Source: HTCC5015 sp051747425 (GTDB lineage Bacteria > Pseudomonadota > Gammaproteobacteria > HTCC5015). Taken from it: a stretch of 64,000 nt of DNA. A program made the translations under genes and the position numbers. Of this stretch, positions 52,517 through 60,084 are shown in pieces (within the stretch, counting starts at the first letter, position 1; the number at the start of each line of letters is the position of its first letter). The notes beneath the pieces were generated by a model. The model did not search any database. It had not been told where the DNA came from and was given only the letters and a program-made list of their open reading frames with translations. The DNA lies in the NCBI GenBank assembly GCA_051747425.1, contig JBNJGD010000001.1, positions 124,001 to 188,000 of the forward strand. Reading direction: 5' to 3'.

Positions 52517-53293
52517 TTACCGGCAGTCCCGGTAATCGCTGTCCAAACAGGCTCTGGCCCAGGCCAGAGCCTCTTCGGTTTCATCCACAGTCATTTTGCT
52601 CACCAGCGAGTCCATCACGCGGCTTCCCGGAGAAGCGCCGTTTTCATCCGCCACTGAAAACCACATATAGGCGCGCTGCTTGTCCGGCACTGTCCCTTTG
52701 CCCGAGTAGTACATGGCCGCCAGTTTGACCTGGGCTTCACCATCGCCATTGCGGGCGGCCTTGCCCATCCAGCTCAGTGCCTTTTTGTAATCCAGCACGC
52801 CGCCGTCGCCCTGGAGATAAGCCTCGCCGAGGCGATACTGGGCACGCACAAAGCCCTGCTCGGCGGCCAGCCGATAAAAGCGCAAAGCCTGATCAATGTT
52901 TTTGGGCACGGCATTGCCGTAGTAGAAGATATTGCCCAGATTGAACTGGGCGGCGGCGACACCCTGCTTGGCAGACTTTAGAAACCACTGGGCCGCCTCC
53001 TTCTCATTGGGTGCCGTTCCATTGCCCTCGGCCAAAGCAACGCCCAGGCGGTATTGGGCATCGGCATGTCCCTGCTCGCCGGCCTTTTTGTACCACTCAA
53101 AAGCCTTGGCCAGATCGACCACCGTGCCGCGGCCGTACTGATAGGCAACCGCCAACCAGTACTGGGCCTCGGCATCTCCCGCCTCGGCTTTTGGCCGCCA
53201 GCGCTCAGCGCCGGAATTGGCAAAACTCAAAGAGGAAAACAGCAACGCAAAGATAAGACCCAGCCAGACTGGCCCTGCAGTAATAAAACGCAT
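52517..53293 (-). CDS. SEL1-repeat (TPR-like) exported protein
   Basis: A 258-residue protein with signal peptide (FITAGPVWLGLIFALLFSSLSFANSG) and five to six tandem SEL1 repeats of about 36 residues, each with A-x-x-G-x-x-x-A-Q-x-x-L-x-x-x-Y/L and G-x-G (AEAGDAEAQYWLAVAYQYGRG, GEQGHADAQYRLGVALAEGNG, AKQGVAAAQFNLGNIFYYGN and so on). SEL1 proteins mediate protein-protein contacts. The C-terminus carries two Cys (CLDSDYRDCR). ATG 53293 is preferred over the TTG four codons upstream. Confidence 0.9.
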   Translation of the reverse strand: MRFITAGPVWLGLIFALLFSSLSFANSGAERWRPKAEAGDAEAQYWLAVAYQYGRGTVVDLAKAFEWYKKAGEQGHADAQYRLGVALAEGNGTAPNEKEAAQWFLKSAKQGVAAAQFNLGNIFYYGNAVPKNIDQALRFYRLAAEQGFVRAQYRLGEAYLQGDGGVLDYKKALSWMGKAARNGDGEAQVKLAAMYYSGKGTVPDKQRAYMWFSVADENGASPGSRVMDSLVSKMTVDETEEALAWARACLDSDYRDCR

Positions 53294-53355
53294 GATTGGC
53301 AACACCCCGTATATTTTATTGTGTCGCGCGCATTATAGGCGAGGGAGTGGGCAAT

Positions 53356-53378
53356 AAAAAACCCGCCTGGGCGGGTTT
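53356..53378 (-). terminator. Terminator after tRNA-Ser(GGA)
   Basis: On the - strand ACCCGCC / GGCGGGT with a two-base loop is followed by six T residues. It lies ten bases beyond the tRNA 3' end. Confidence 0.88.
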
Positions 53379-53386
53379 CTTTATAC

Positions 53387-53477
<91 letters not shown>

Positions 53478-53524
53478 GAAAAGGGGGCGCAAGATTACCT
53501 CATGCGCCGGATTCCCGCAAGATC

Positions 53525-54121
53525 CTATCGACCAAACAGATGGCCAAGTTTGTCGGCCTTGGTGGAAAGATAGCCCTCGCGTTCCGGTTCGTGGGCGGCG
53601 ATAATTTCCAGGCGCTGTTCGATTTCAATGCCCTGCTCTTCCAATGCTTTGACCTTGCGCGGATTATTGGTCATCACGCGAACGCGCTTAACGCCCTCCA
53701 GCTTGAGCATGTCTGCGGCCACCCGGTAGTCGCGGGCATCGGCGGGAAAGCCCAGGTGTTCATTGGCTTCAACGGTGTCCATACCCTGATCCTGCAATTC
53801 ATACGCCCGAAGTTTGTTGGTCAGGCCGATGCCCCGCCCCTCCTGGCGCAGGTAGAGCAAAACGCCGTGACCCTCGGCGGCTATGCGGCTCAGGGCAATG
53901 TCGAGCTGCTCGCCACAATCGCACCGGCGCGAGGCAAAAACATCACCCGTCAGACACTCTGAATGCAGGCGGACCAGAGGCGCCTTGTCGGTGTTTTTGT
54001 CGTAGCAGCTCAGCGCCATGTGCTCGGCGCCAACCTCGTCCACATAGACGGTGGCGACAAACTCACCATGGGCGGTGGGCAGGCGCGCTGAACTGGCTTT
54101 GGTAACGGCGTATTCGTTCAT
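53525..54121 (-). CDS. ribA: GTP cyclohydrolase II
   Basis: A 198-residue enzyme for the first step of riboflavin synthesis. The zinc site is GDVFASRRCDCGEQL (three Cys), followed by LLYLRQEGRGIGLTNKLRAYELQDQG with the catalytic Tyr/Arg region, and VMTNNPRKVKALEEQGIEI. It stands alone rather than fused to ribB. The upstream side is the 520-base repeat region. Confidence 0.98.
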   Translation of the reverse strand: MNEYAVTKASSARLPTAHGEFVATVYVDEVGAEHMALSCYDKNTDKAPLVRLHSECLTGDVFASRRCDCGEQLDIALSRIAAEGHGVLLYLRQEGRGIGLTNKLRAYELQDQGMDTVEANEHLGFPADARDYRVAADMLKLEGVKRVRVMTNNPRKVKALEEQGIEIEQRLEIIAAHEPEREGYLSTKADKLGHLFGR

Positions 54122-54228
54122 AGAATGCAGGCAGGAGCCTCTGACAGATCGGGAAATGCGGCCGCATTATACCCCGGTGTCGTCCCGACACGAAACTCGA
54201 GCGCACTCTGCCGGGAAAAACACAGCGG

Positions 54229-54427
54229 CCACCGAGTGCACAGAGATCACAGAGGGGCTTTGCGAGCCGCGCAGGTGCGTGGCGATCTGCCGACCGGTTC
54301 CGCAGATTGCTTCACTCCGTTCGTAATGACAGAAGAGTAGATGCCCTGATTAATGGAGATTCCGGGTAAGCGCTACGCGCTTTCCGGAATGACAAGGAAC
54401 CCTCTGTGCGCTCTGTGTTCTCTGTGG
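54229..54427. repeat. MITE-like element with 28-bp imperfect terminal inverted repeats
   Basis: The 28 bases at 54229-54256 match the reverse complement of 54400-54427 at 23 positions. Each arm is built on CACAGAG repeated at 9-base spacing. Inside are two more palindromic units: GCGATCTGC ... GCAGATTGC (near 54278-54315) and ATTCCGG-x-AAGCGC / GCGCTT-x-CCGGAAT (54359-54390). There is no reading frame. The 107 bases between ribA and this element hold only a possible ribA promoter. The structure suggests a non-autonomous repeat or a nest of dispersed palindromes. Confidence 0.65.
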
Positions 54428-54435
54428 CTAATAAC

Positions 54436-54461
54436 AAAAAACCCGCAAAATCTGCGGGTTC
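54436..54461 (-). terminator. Second copy of the tRNA-Ser(UGA) terminator
   Basis: On the - strand ACCCGC / GCGGGT with a 7-base loop and six T residues. It belongs to a 56-bp direct repeat (54436-54491) of the tRNA-Ser 3' end plus terminator; the original is at 54605-54661. Confidence 0.75.
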
Positions 54462-54478
54462 TTCTATAAACGATGGCG

Positions 54479-54586
54479 GAGAGCGAGGGATGGTTCCGCC
54501 GCTGCGCGGCGCTGGCACAAGTGCCAGCGGTCTCGGGGCTGGCGCCCCTCGGCTCGAACCCGCCGGGGGTTCTCACCCTCGCTCTC
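54479..54586. repeat. 108-bp multi-hairpin element with 11-bp inverted repeats from the tRNA-Ser 3' end
   Basis: GAGAGCGAGGG (54479-54489) and CCCTCGCTCTC (54576-54586) are perfect inverted repeats, identical to the tRNA-Ser acceptor and T-stem 3' strand. Between them are three hairpins: GCCGC/GCGGC (54498-54510), CGCTGGCAC/GTGCCAGCG (54510-54529) and GGGGC/GCCCC (54535-54548). The element lies between two direct copies of the tRNA 3' end and terminator. It is not a tRNA: no anticodon arm or matching acceptor 5' strand. Confidence 0.6.
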
Positions 54587-54604
54587 GGGCAACGAAATAA
54601 ACAT

Positions 54605-54632
54605 AAAAAAACCCGCAAACTCTGCGGGTTTC
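54605..54632 (-). terminator. Terminator after tRNA-Ser(UGA)
   Basis: On the - strand AACCCGC / GCGGGTT with a short loop is followed by seven T residues, 12 bases beyond the tRNA 3' end. Confidence 0.88.
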
Positions 54633-54643
54633 TCTATAAACGA

Positions 54644-54731
54644 TGGCGGAGAGCGAGGGATTCGAACCCCCGGACCGTTTCCGGTCAACGGTTTTCAAGA
54701 CCGCCGCTTTCGACCACTCAGCCAGCTCTCC
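54644..54731 (-). tRNA. tRNA-Ser (anticodon UGA)
   Basis: An 88-nt class II tRNA with encoded CCA: acceptor GGAGAGC / GCTCTCC, anticodon loop CTTGAAA (TGA), variable arm built on ACCGGAAACGGT, T loop TTCGAAT. Its 3' end and terminator are duplicated about 170 bases downstream. Confidence 0.96.
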
Positions 54732-54826
54732 GTCTTGTTGTGGCGCCTGGCGCCAGCGAGGGCGTATTCTAATCGAAATCCGATAGGGGAAAAAGGCCTG
54801 ATTGGGTGAAAAATGTACGGATTATC

Positions 54827-54856
54827 TTTAAGCGGGCGGGGAACCCTGTCTATAAT
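54827..54856 (+). promoter_or_regulatory. Promoter of the Bax-inhibitor-1 family gene
   Basis: TTTAAG (54827-54832) and a consensus TATAAT (54851-54856) separated by 18 bases; transcription would start near 54863, 43 bases before the ATG, with ACAGGAG as ribosome site. Confidence 0.65.
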
Positions 54857-54905
54857 GGGGGGACTAAGCAACAGACCCAATGATGTCTGAGACAGGAGTG
54901 ACTAA

Positions 54906-55583
54906 ATGAGTCAAAGCAACGACATTCTCTCGCAATCGGTTGAACAAACCAGCACGCTTGCGACCAACAAACTGATCAAGAACACCTACAGTCTGCTCTC
55001 CATGACGCTGATCTTCAGTGCCATGATGGCGGGCCTCTCCATGGTTCTGGCCATGCCGCCCATGACCTACCTGATCAGTCTGGGCGCCGCCTTTCTGATG
55101 ATCTGGTTGGTACTGCCCAAGACCGCCAACTCGGCCAAGGGCATCGGCGTGGTCTTTGCCATCACCGGCCTGATGGGCTTTGCGCTCGGCCCCATTCTCA
55201 ACATGTACCTGTCCCTGCCCAACGGCTCTTCCATCATTGCCATGGCCATGGGCGGAACCGGTGTGATCTTCCTGGGCCTGTCGGCCTACGCGATCACCAC
55301 CAAGAAAGATTTCAGCTTTATGGGCGGCTTCTTGATGGTGGGACTACTGACCGTCATTGTCGCCGCCATTGCCAACATCTTTTTGCAGATGCCGGTTCTG
55401 TCGATCGTCATTTCCTCGGCGGTGATTATGCTGATGAGCGGCTTTATCCTGTTTGACACCAGTCGTATGGTGAACCACCCGCACACCGCCAACTATGTGG
55501 TTATGACGGTGTCGCTCTACCTGAACATCTTCAATATTTTCATCAGCTTGCTGCAAATTCTCGGCCTGACCAGCAACGACTGA
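54906..55583 (+). CDS. Bax inhibitor-1 / YccA family inner-membrane protein
   Basis: A 225-residue protein with seven membrane helices. The family pattern is visible: an N-terminal soluble segment ending NKLIKNTYSLLSMTLIFSA, central TGLMGFALGPILNMYL and the C-terminal SGFILFDTSRMVNHPHTANYVVMTVSLYLNIFNIFISLLQILG, with the pore Asp in LFDTS. In E. coli YccA inhibits FtsH when SecY is jammed; ftsH and secG are also in this window but far away. A strong terminator follows. Confidence 0.95.
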   Translation: MSQSNDILSQSVEQTSTLATNKLIKNTYSLLSMTLIFSAMMAGLSMVLAMPPMTYLISLGAAFLMIWLVLPKTANSAKGIGVVFAITGLMGFALGPILNMYLSLPNGSSIIAMAMGGTGVIFLGLSAYAITTKKDFSFMGGFLMVGLLTVIVAAIANIFLQMPVLSIVISSAVIMLMSGFILFDTSRMVNHPHTANYVVMTVSLYLNIFNIFISLLQILGLTSND

Positions 55584-55618
55584 TCCCGTGCCGGGTTTGA
55601 ATCGACACGACACTGAAG

Positions 55619-55641
55619 CGGCCCCGATCGGGGCCGTTTTT
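55619..55641 (+). terminator. Terminator after the Bax-inhibitor-1 family gene
   Basis: A palindrome CGGCCCC-GATC-GGGGCCG (stem at least 7 bp) is followed by TTTTT. Confidence 0.92.
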
Positions 55642-55664
55642 CTTTTCTTGCAGGGAGTTACACC

Positions 55665-55844
55665 ATGGGTATGATGCAAATTGGCGGTTTGATACTGCTT
55701 GTAGCCATTCTCGTCATGATACTGCCGAGAACCCTTCAGGCAATGAAGGAAAGCCCCAAGGGGAGTGGCAGCGACTGGCTGACCTTTGGCGGCCTGATAC
55801 TGGCGGTGGTGCTGTTCGTACTACTGCTGGTCAAGCTGGCCTGA
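55665..55844 (+). CDS. Small two-helix membrane protein (59 residues)
   Basis: A 59-residue peptide from ATG 55665, eight bases after CAGGGAG. Two hydrophobic helices (GGLILLVAILVMILPRTL; FGGLILAVVLFVLLLVKLA) flank a short polar loop (KESPKGSGSDW). The strong ribosome site and clean two-helix pattern argue that it is real. It has no recognised family. It lies after a terminator, so it needs its own promoter or read-through. Confidence 0.65.
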   Translation: MGMMQIGGLILLVAILVMILPRTLQAMKESPKGSGSDWLTFGGLILAVVLFVLLLVKLA

Positions 55845-55869
55845 ACCGCCCCAGGGCGGGCCGGAAGTG

Positions 55870-57153
55870 CTATTTCAACACTTCGAGGCCGCCCATATAG
55901 GGCCGCAGCGCTTCGGGAACGGTGACGCTGCCGTCGGCGTTCTGGTAGTTTTCCAGAACCGCAATCAGAGCGCGGCCCACCGCCAAACCGGAACCATTAA
56001 GCGTGTGCAACAACTGTGGCTTTTTGCTCTCGGGGTCGCGGTAGCGGGCCTTCATCCGGCGGGCCTGGAAATCGAGGAAGTTGGAACAGGAGGAAATCTC
56101 GCGATAAGCGCCCTGCCCGGGCAACCACACTTCCAAATCGTAGGTCTTGGCCGCCGAAAAACCCAGATCGCCACCGCACAACACCACTTTGCGATAGGCC
56201 AGGCCGAGCTTTTGCAGGATCTGTTCGGCATGGCCGCAGAGTGACTCCAGCGCCTCCCAGGACGCCTCGGGCTTGACCAGCTGCACCAGCTCGACCTTTT
56301 CAAACTGGTGCTGGCGAATCATGCCGCGGGTATCGCGACCGTAGGAGCCGGCCTCGGAGCGGAAACAGGGCGTGTGGGCCACCATCCGGCGCGGCAGGTC
56401 ATCGGCTTCAAAGATCACATCCCGGGCCATATTGGTCACCGGCACCTCGGCGGTGGGGATCAGGTAGAAGCTGTTGTCCTCGTCCTCGCGCTGAATACGG
56501 AACAAATCCTCGCCAAACTTGGGCAACTGACCGGTACCGTAGAGGCTGTCCTGGTTGACGATATAGGGTACATAGACTTCCTGATAGCCGTGCTCGTCGG
56601 CGTGGGTATCGAGCATGAACTGGGTCAACGCCCGGTGCAGACGACACATGGCCCCTCGCAGCACGACAAACCGGGAACCGGTGAGTTTGCTGGCCTCGTC
56701 GAAGTCCATCCAGCCATGGCGCTCGCCCAGGGCCACATGATCCGCCGCCTCAAAATCGAACTCGGGGGGCTCGCCCCAGCGCTCGACCTCGACATTGTCA
56801 CTGTCGTCCCTACCCGCCGGTACCGATTCGTGGGGCACATTGGGTATGCCGAGAATCAGTTCATCCAACTCGCCCTGCACAATCTTCAGCTTGGACTCCA
56901 CCTCGGCCAGTTTTTCACCCAACTCTCCCACGGCCGCCTTGAGTGGCTCAATGTCTTCGCCGGCGGCCTTGGCCTGGCCAATGGCTTTGGAGCGCACATT
57001 GCGCTCGTTCTGCAAATCCTGGGTCTCGGTTTGCAAGGCTTTGCGCTGCTCTTCGAGCCGGGACAAGCGTTCGCTGTCCAGCTGGTATCCGCGTACTGAG
57101 AGTGCGCTGGCTACTTGGTCGAGTTCGGTGCGAAGGCGTTTGGGGTCGAGCAT
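55870..57153 (-). CDS. serS: Seryl-tRNA synthetase
   Basis: A 427-residue class II synthetase. The N-terminal helical arm (residues about 30-105) that grips the long variable loop of tRNA-Ser is present. Motif 2 is PCFRSEAGSYGRDTRGMIRQHQFEKVELVQ and motif 3 LNGSGLAVGRALIAVLENYQ. Both tRNA-Ser genes in this window are nearby by chance or local grouping. The crcB gene lies upstream on the same strand. Confidence 0.99.
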   Translation of the reverse strand: MLDPKRLRTELDQVASALSVRGYQLDSERLSRLEEQRKALQTETQDLQNERNVRSKAIGQAKAAGEDIEPLKAAVGELGEKLAEVESKLKIVQGELDELILGIPNVPHESVPAGRDDSDNVEVERWGEPPEFDFEAADHVALGERHGWMDFDEASKLTGSRFVVLRGAMCRLHRALTQFMLDTHADEHGYQEVYVPYIVNQDSLYGTGQLPKFGEDLFRIQREDEDNSFYLIPTAEVPVTNMARDVIFEADDLPRRMVAHTPCFRSEAGSYGRDTRGMIRQHQFEKVELVQLVKPEASWEALESLCGHAEQILQKLGLAYRKVVLCGGDLGFSAAKTYDLEVWLPGQGAYREISSCSNFLDFQARRMKARYRDPESKKPQLLHTLNGSGLAVGRALIAVLENYQNADGSVTVPEALRPYMGGLEVLK

Positions 57154-57226
57154 GGCAAATCCGGGGCTGAAATAAAGGGCGTATTCTACCGCGTATGCTC
57201 AAAGATCAAAGACTTTGTGGGGATCT

Positions 57227-57604
57227 CTAGGTGAGGTGGCGACCCAACGCTGCACCCGCGCCCACGGCCAACAGACAGATGCCGACACTGGCCAGAGCGT
57301 AACTGATGGCTCTCAACCAGGCGCCCTCTTCGACCAACAGCCACAAATCCATGGAAAAGGTGGAAAAGGTGGTGAAGGCTCCCAGCAGACCAATCAGAAG
57401 TCCGTGTCGCACCGGTTCACTGAGTACCGAGCGACTGGAGAGGTAAAGCGCCAAAAGGCCCAGGCAAAACGAGCCGACGACATTGACGCTCAATGTCGCC
57501 CAGGGAAACCCGCGCGCGCCCAGGCCACCTAAAGCCAGCGTGGCACTGTAGCGCAGAACGGCCCCCAGGGCGCCGCCTAGGGCGATGGCGAGGTAATTTT
57601 CCAT
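57227..57604 (-). CDS. crcB: Fluoride exporter CrcB/Fluc
   Basis: A 125-residue four-helix membrane protein that exports fluoride as a dual-topology dimer. Signature motifs are GGALGAVLRY, GFPWATLSVNVVGSF (the polar Asn track) and GLLGAFTTFSTFSMD (Phe box and TFS). It overlaps the upstream exported-protein gene by 28 bases. No fluoride riboswitch precedes it, since its start is buried in that gene. crcB beside serS and rarA is common in Pseudomonas relatives. Confidence 0.97.
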   Translation of the reverse strand: MENYLAIALGGALGAVLRYSATLALGGLGARGFPWATLSVNVVGSFCLGLLALYLSSRSVLSEPVRHGLLIGLLGAFTTFSTFSMDLWLLVEEGAWLRAISYALASVGICLLAVGAGAALGRHLT

Positions 57605-58335
57605 TCAGTATTTCCAATGAAGGGGTCGCGGGACTTGGGCTTCGGCTTGACCCAGTGTTTGTCATAGGGAATGCGCTTGCTCAGCACGCGGTAGCTGTCC
57701 TCGACCCTTTGCTCTCCGACGATTTCGAACTGAATCGCCTGGGAATCGTATTCACGGGGGGCATCGGGGGCCATTCGCACCTCCACATCGGCGGAGTTGC
57801 GACCCGGGTAGATACGGGTAAAGGTGGAGGCTGAAAGGCCTGTAGGCCGCCCCTTTTGGTAGGTAAACACCTTGAGAAAAGCCTTTTCTCCGTGGGAACC
57901 GTTATAGAAATACTCCAGGCGGAAGGCGGCACTGTGGTCTTCGCTGCGAACTTCCTCAACATCGATAATATGGCTGTCCGCTTTTGCCAGAATCCGCGAG
58001 GCCAGCAATTCGGACTGTTCCCCGGTGAGGGCATCTGAATCGGCAACAAAATTGTCACTGAACTGACCCGCGCGGGCCTCGCGCAAAAACAATTTGCGCT
58101 CAACACCCTCGCGCTCCACCAAGGCATAGCTGTTGCTGGCACGAACCAGGTGAAAGCCTTTCACACGGTCGCCTTCATCCAGCATGTGCAATTGTCCGTC
58201 AATGGACAAAATCGCCTTGCCGTCGGTTAATCCGTTGACGATGACGCTCTCGAACAACGCGTCATCGGCTACGGAGAACTGGGGCAGAGCCAGCAAAATC
58301 AGGGCGAGGAACTGTGTGTGCAACCGTTTTATCAT
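57577..58335 (-). CDS. Exported hypothetical protein with PilP/GspC-like N-terminal region
   Basis: A 252-residue protein with signal peptide (QFLALILLALPQFSVADD). Residues about 28-85 (FESVIVNGLTDGKAILSIDGQLHMLDEGDRVKGFHLVRASNSYALVEREGVERKLFL) resemble the small beta domain found in PilP, GspC and some periplasmic proteases, where G-x-A-I-L-x-I-D-G-x-x-x-x-L-x-x-G-D forms the core. The C-terminal part (FRLEYFYNGSHGEKAFLKVFTY, GLSASTFTRIYPGRNSADVEVRMAP) looks like an immunoglobulin-type fold. No function assigned. Confidence 0.7.
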   Translation of the reverse strand: MIKRLHTQFLALILLALPQFSVADDALFESVIVNGLTDGKAILSIDGQLHMLDEGDRVKGFHLVRASNSYALVEREGVERKLFLREARAGQFSDNFVADSDALTGEQSELLASRILAKADSHIIDVEEVRSEDHSAAFRLEYFYNGSHGEKAFLKVFTYQKGRPTGLSASTFTRIYPGRNSADVEVRMAPDAPREYDSQAIQFEIVGEQRVEDSYRVLSKRIPYDKHWVKPKPKSRDPFIGNTEWKITSPSP

Positions 58336-58396
58336 GGAAGTCAGCCGCCAAAGTGCGTAGGATAGGAGTCTTTACCGCGCAAACCAAGAGTATCTC

Positions 58397-58879
58397 ATGC
58401 AAGTTGAATCTAACAAAGTTGTCAGTATCGACTACACACTCCGCAACGATGCGGGCGACATTCTGGACCAGTCCTCACCCGAGGCGCCCCTGAGTTATCT
58501 CCACGGGCACAACAACCTGATCCCCGGACTGGAGACCGCCCTCGATGGCAAGGCCCAGGGCGACAAGGTTGAGGCCAGCATTCCTCCCGAGCAAGCCTAC
58601 GGCGAGTACGATGAAAACCTGATTCAGGCGGTCCCGCGCAACATGTTTCAGGGCGTCGACCAAGTAGAACCCGGCATGCAGTTCCAGGCCCAGACTGGCC
58701 AGGGCGTACAAATCGTCACCGTCAAGGAAGCCAACGACGAGAGCGTCACCATCGATGCCAACCACGCACTCGCCGGTGAGACCCTGCACTTTGATGTCAC
58801 CGTGAAAGAGGTTCGCGAAGCCTCCGAAGAGGAACTGGATCACGGTCATGTCCACGGTCCCGACGGCCACGAAGAGTAA
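58397..58879 (+). CDS. slyD: FKBP-type peptidyl-prolyl isomerase SlyD
   Basis: A 160-residue SlyD: an FKBP domain (SIDYTLRNDAGDILDQSSPEAPLSYLHGHNNLIPGLE) with the IF (insert-in-flap) chaperone domain (VPRNMFQGVDQVEPGMQFQ ... NHALAGETLHFDVTV). The C-terminus is a short His-rich tail (DHGHVHGPDGHEE) that can bind nickel, shorter than in E. coli. It is followed by a bidirectional terminator. Confidence 0.95.
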   Translation: MQVESNKVVSIDYTLRNDAGDILDQSSPEAPLSYLHGHNNLIPGLETALDGKAQGDKVEASIPPEQAYGEYDENLIQAVPRNMFQGVDQVEPGMQFQAQTGQGVQIVTVKEANDESVTIDANHALAGETLHFDVTVKEVREASEEELDHGHVHGPDGHEE

Positions 58880-58898
58880 GCGGTTCGTCAACTGACCT

Positions 58899-58928
58899 AA
58901 AAAAAGCCCGCCGAAGCGGGCATTTTTT
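58899..58928. terminator. Bidirectional terminator between slyD and the response regulator
   Basis: GCCCGC pairs with GCGGGC across CGAA, with A and T runs on the two sides, so both convergent genes can use it. Confidence 0.92.
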
Positions 58929-58932
58929 ATGG

Positions 58933-60042
58933 CTACTTTTTTTCGCCCTTGATGATGGACAAGGCCTGCTTGGCCAAATCCGTCTTCATGGTTTTATCGT
59001 AGTGGACCAGCAGTGGAAAAAGGCGCTTCATCAAATACACCAAATCGACATTATCAGCCCGCTTGTTGGCCACCAGGGACAGGGCCTTGTCCAGGGAGTC
59101 GAGTTTGCGAAGCTGCTTGTCAGGAGCGAAGTGGCTCGGCCGGATGGTATTGCCGGTACGCCCGGCCAGCAAAAGGCGCTCTCGGGCGGTTTTCAAAAGC
59201 CCGGGCAGCTTGCGCTTGCGGCTTGGCTCAGTGGCCTCGAGACCAACGCTCACGGTCAGTCCCTCCACCGGATCGCCGGCCAGCATCAGGTGCTCTTTAG
59301 CCGTGGTTTTTTGCACTCTCTCGGCAAAGCGGTGCGCCAGCTTCAAATCGGTGGACGATAAAAGAACGCCGTAGACGCCACGGCCCACCCGGGCCAGGCT
59401 GTCTTCCTTGCGCATGGTACTGGCAATCAGGCCACCGATGGTCTGTGCCAGTTCTTCCATCTGGCGCTCGCTGGCACCGTGTTTTTGGCGCAGTTCGGCG
59501 AGTCCGTCAATCCCCACCAGTACCAGTGACAGCGGCAAGTTGTGACGATTGGCAAAGGCCACCATCTGGTTGCCCTGCTCCTGAAAGTACTGGGCGTTAC
59601 CGATGCGACTGCCGGGATCCAGCACCGCCTTGTCGGTTTCAGTGTCGCCCTCGGGATCAATGCGCTTGACATGGACCTTGGCCCGGGCCAGCAACTCAGC
59701 GGTATCGAAGGGTTTGGCAACAAAGTCGTTGACGCCGGCATCAAAGGCCTCTTTTTTGGTCGCCTCGTCCTCCGTTTTGGAGGTAACCATGATCACCGGC
59801 AGCGAGCGTATGCGCGGGTTTTTGGATTCGCGGATCTTGCGCGTCAATTCGGGGCCATCCATGCCCGGCATTTCCCAGTCGGTGAACACCGCACAGATTT
59901 CGTCGTCACCTTCAATCATTTCCCAGGCGACCTGTCCATCTTCAGCCTCGATCAACTCATAGTGATCACGCATCACGCGGGAAAAGGCCTTGCGAATGAC
60001 CTTCGAATCATCCGCAACGAGCACAGTCAGCTTGTCGTTCAT
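58933..60042 (-). CDS. Response regulator with degenerate GGDEF domain
   Basis: A 369-residue protein. Residues 1-125 are an intact receiver domain: acidic pair in VADDSK, phospho-acceptor Asp55 in FTDWEMPGMDG, Thr/Ser in MVTSKTE and Lys in VAKPFD. Residues about 145-300 have the GGDEF fold (LDPGSRIGNAQYFQEQ; LSLVLVGIDGLAELRQKHG), but the signature is ARVGRGVYGVLL instead of GGDEF/GGEEF, so it should not make cyclic di-GMP. The C-terminal 65 residues are helical. Neither a cognate kinase nor an I-site is obvious. Confidence 0.85.
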   Translation of the reverse strand: MNDKLTVLVADDSKVIRKAFSRVMRDHYELIEAEDGQVAWEMIEGDDEICAVFTDWEMPGMDGPELTRKIRESKNPRIRSLPVIMVTSKTEDEATKKEAFDAGVNDFVAKPFDTAELLARAKVHVKRIDPEGDTETDKAVLDPGSRIGNAQYFQEQGNQMVAFANRHNLPLSLVLVGIDGLAELRQKHGASERQMEELAQTIGGLIASTMRKEDSLARVGRGVYGVLLSSTDLKLAHRFAERVQKTTAKEHLMLAGDPVEGLTVSVGLEATEPSRKRKLPGLLKTARERLLLAGRTGNTIRPSHFAPDKQLRKLDSLDKALSLVANKRADNVDLVYLMKRLFPLLVHYDKTMKTDLAKQALSIIKGEKK

Positions 60043-60084
60043 CCTTCCTCCAGATCAGTTTCGCGTGATGGCTGCCGATCCATC

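Noticed and set aside
54474..54491. A third tRNA-Ser gene
   Set aside because: Only the 3' acceptor/T-stem strand is present; the rest of the sequence does not fold as a tRNA and has no anticodon arm.
57604..57700. Fluoride riboswitch upstream of crcB
   Set aside because: The crcB start lies inside the upstream coding sequence, and no riboswitch core was seen there.
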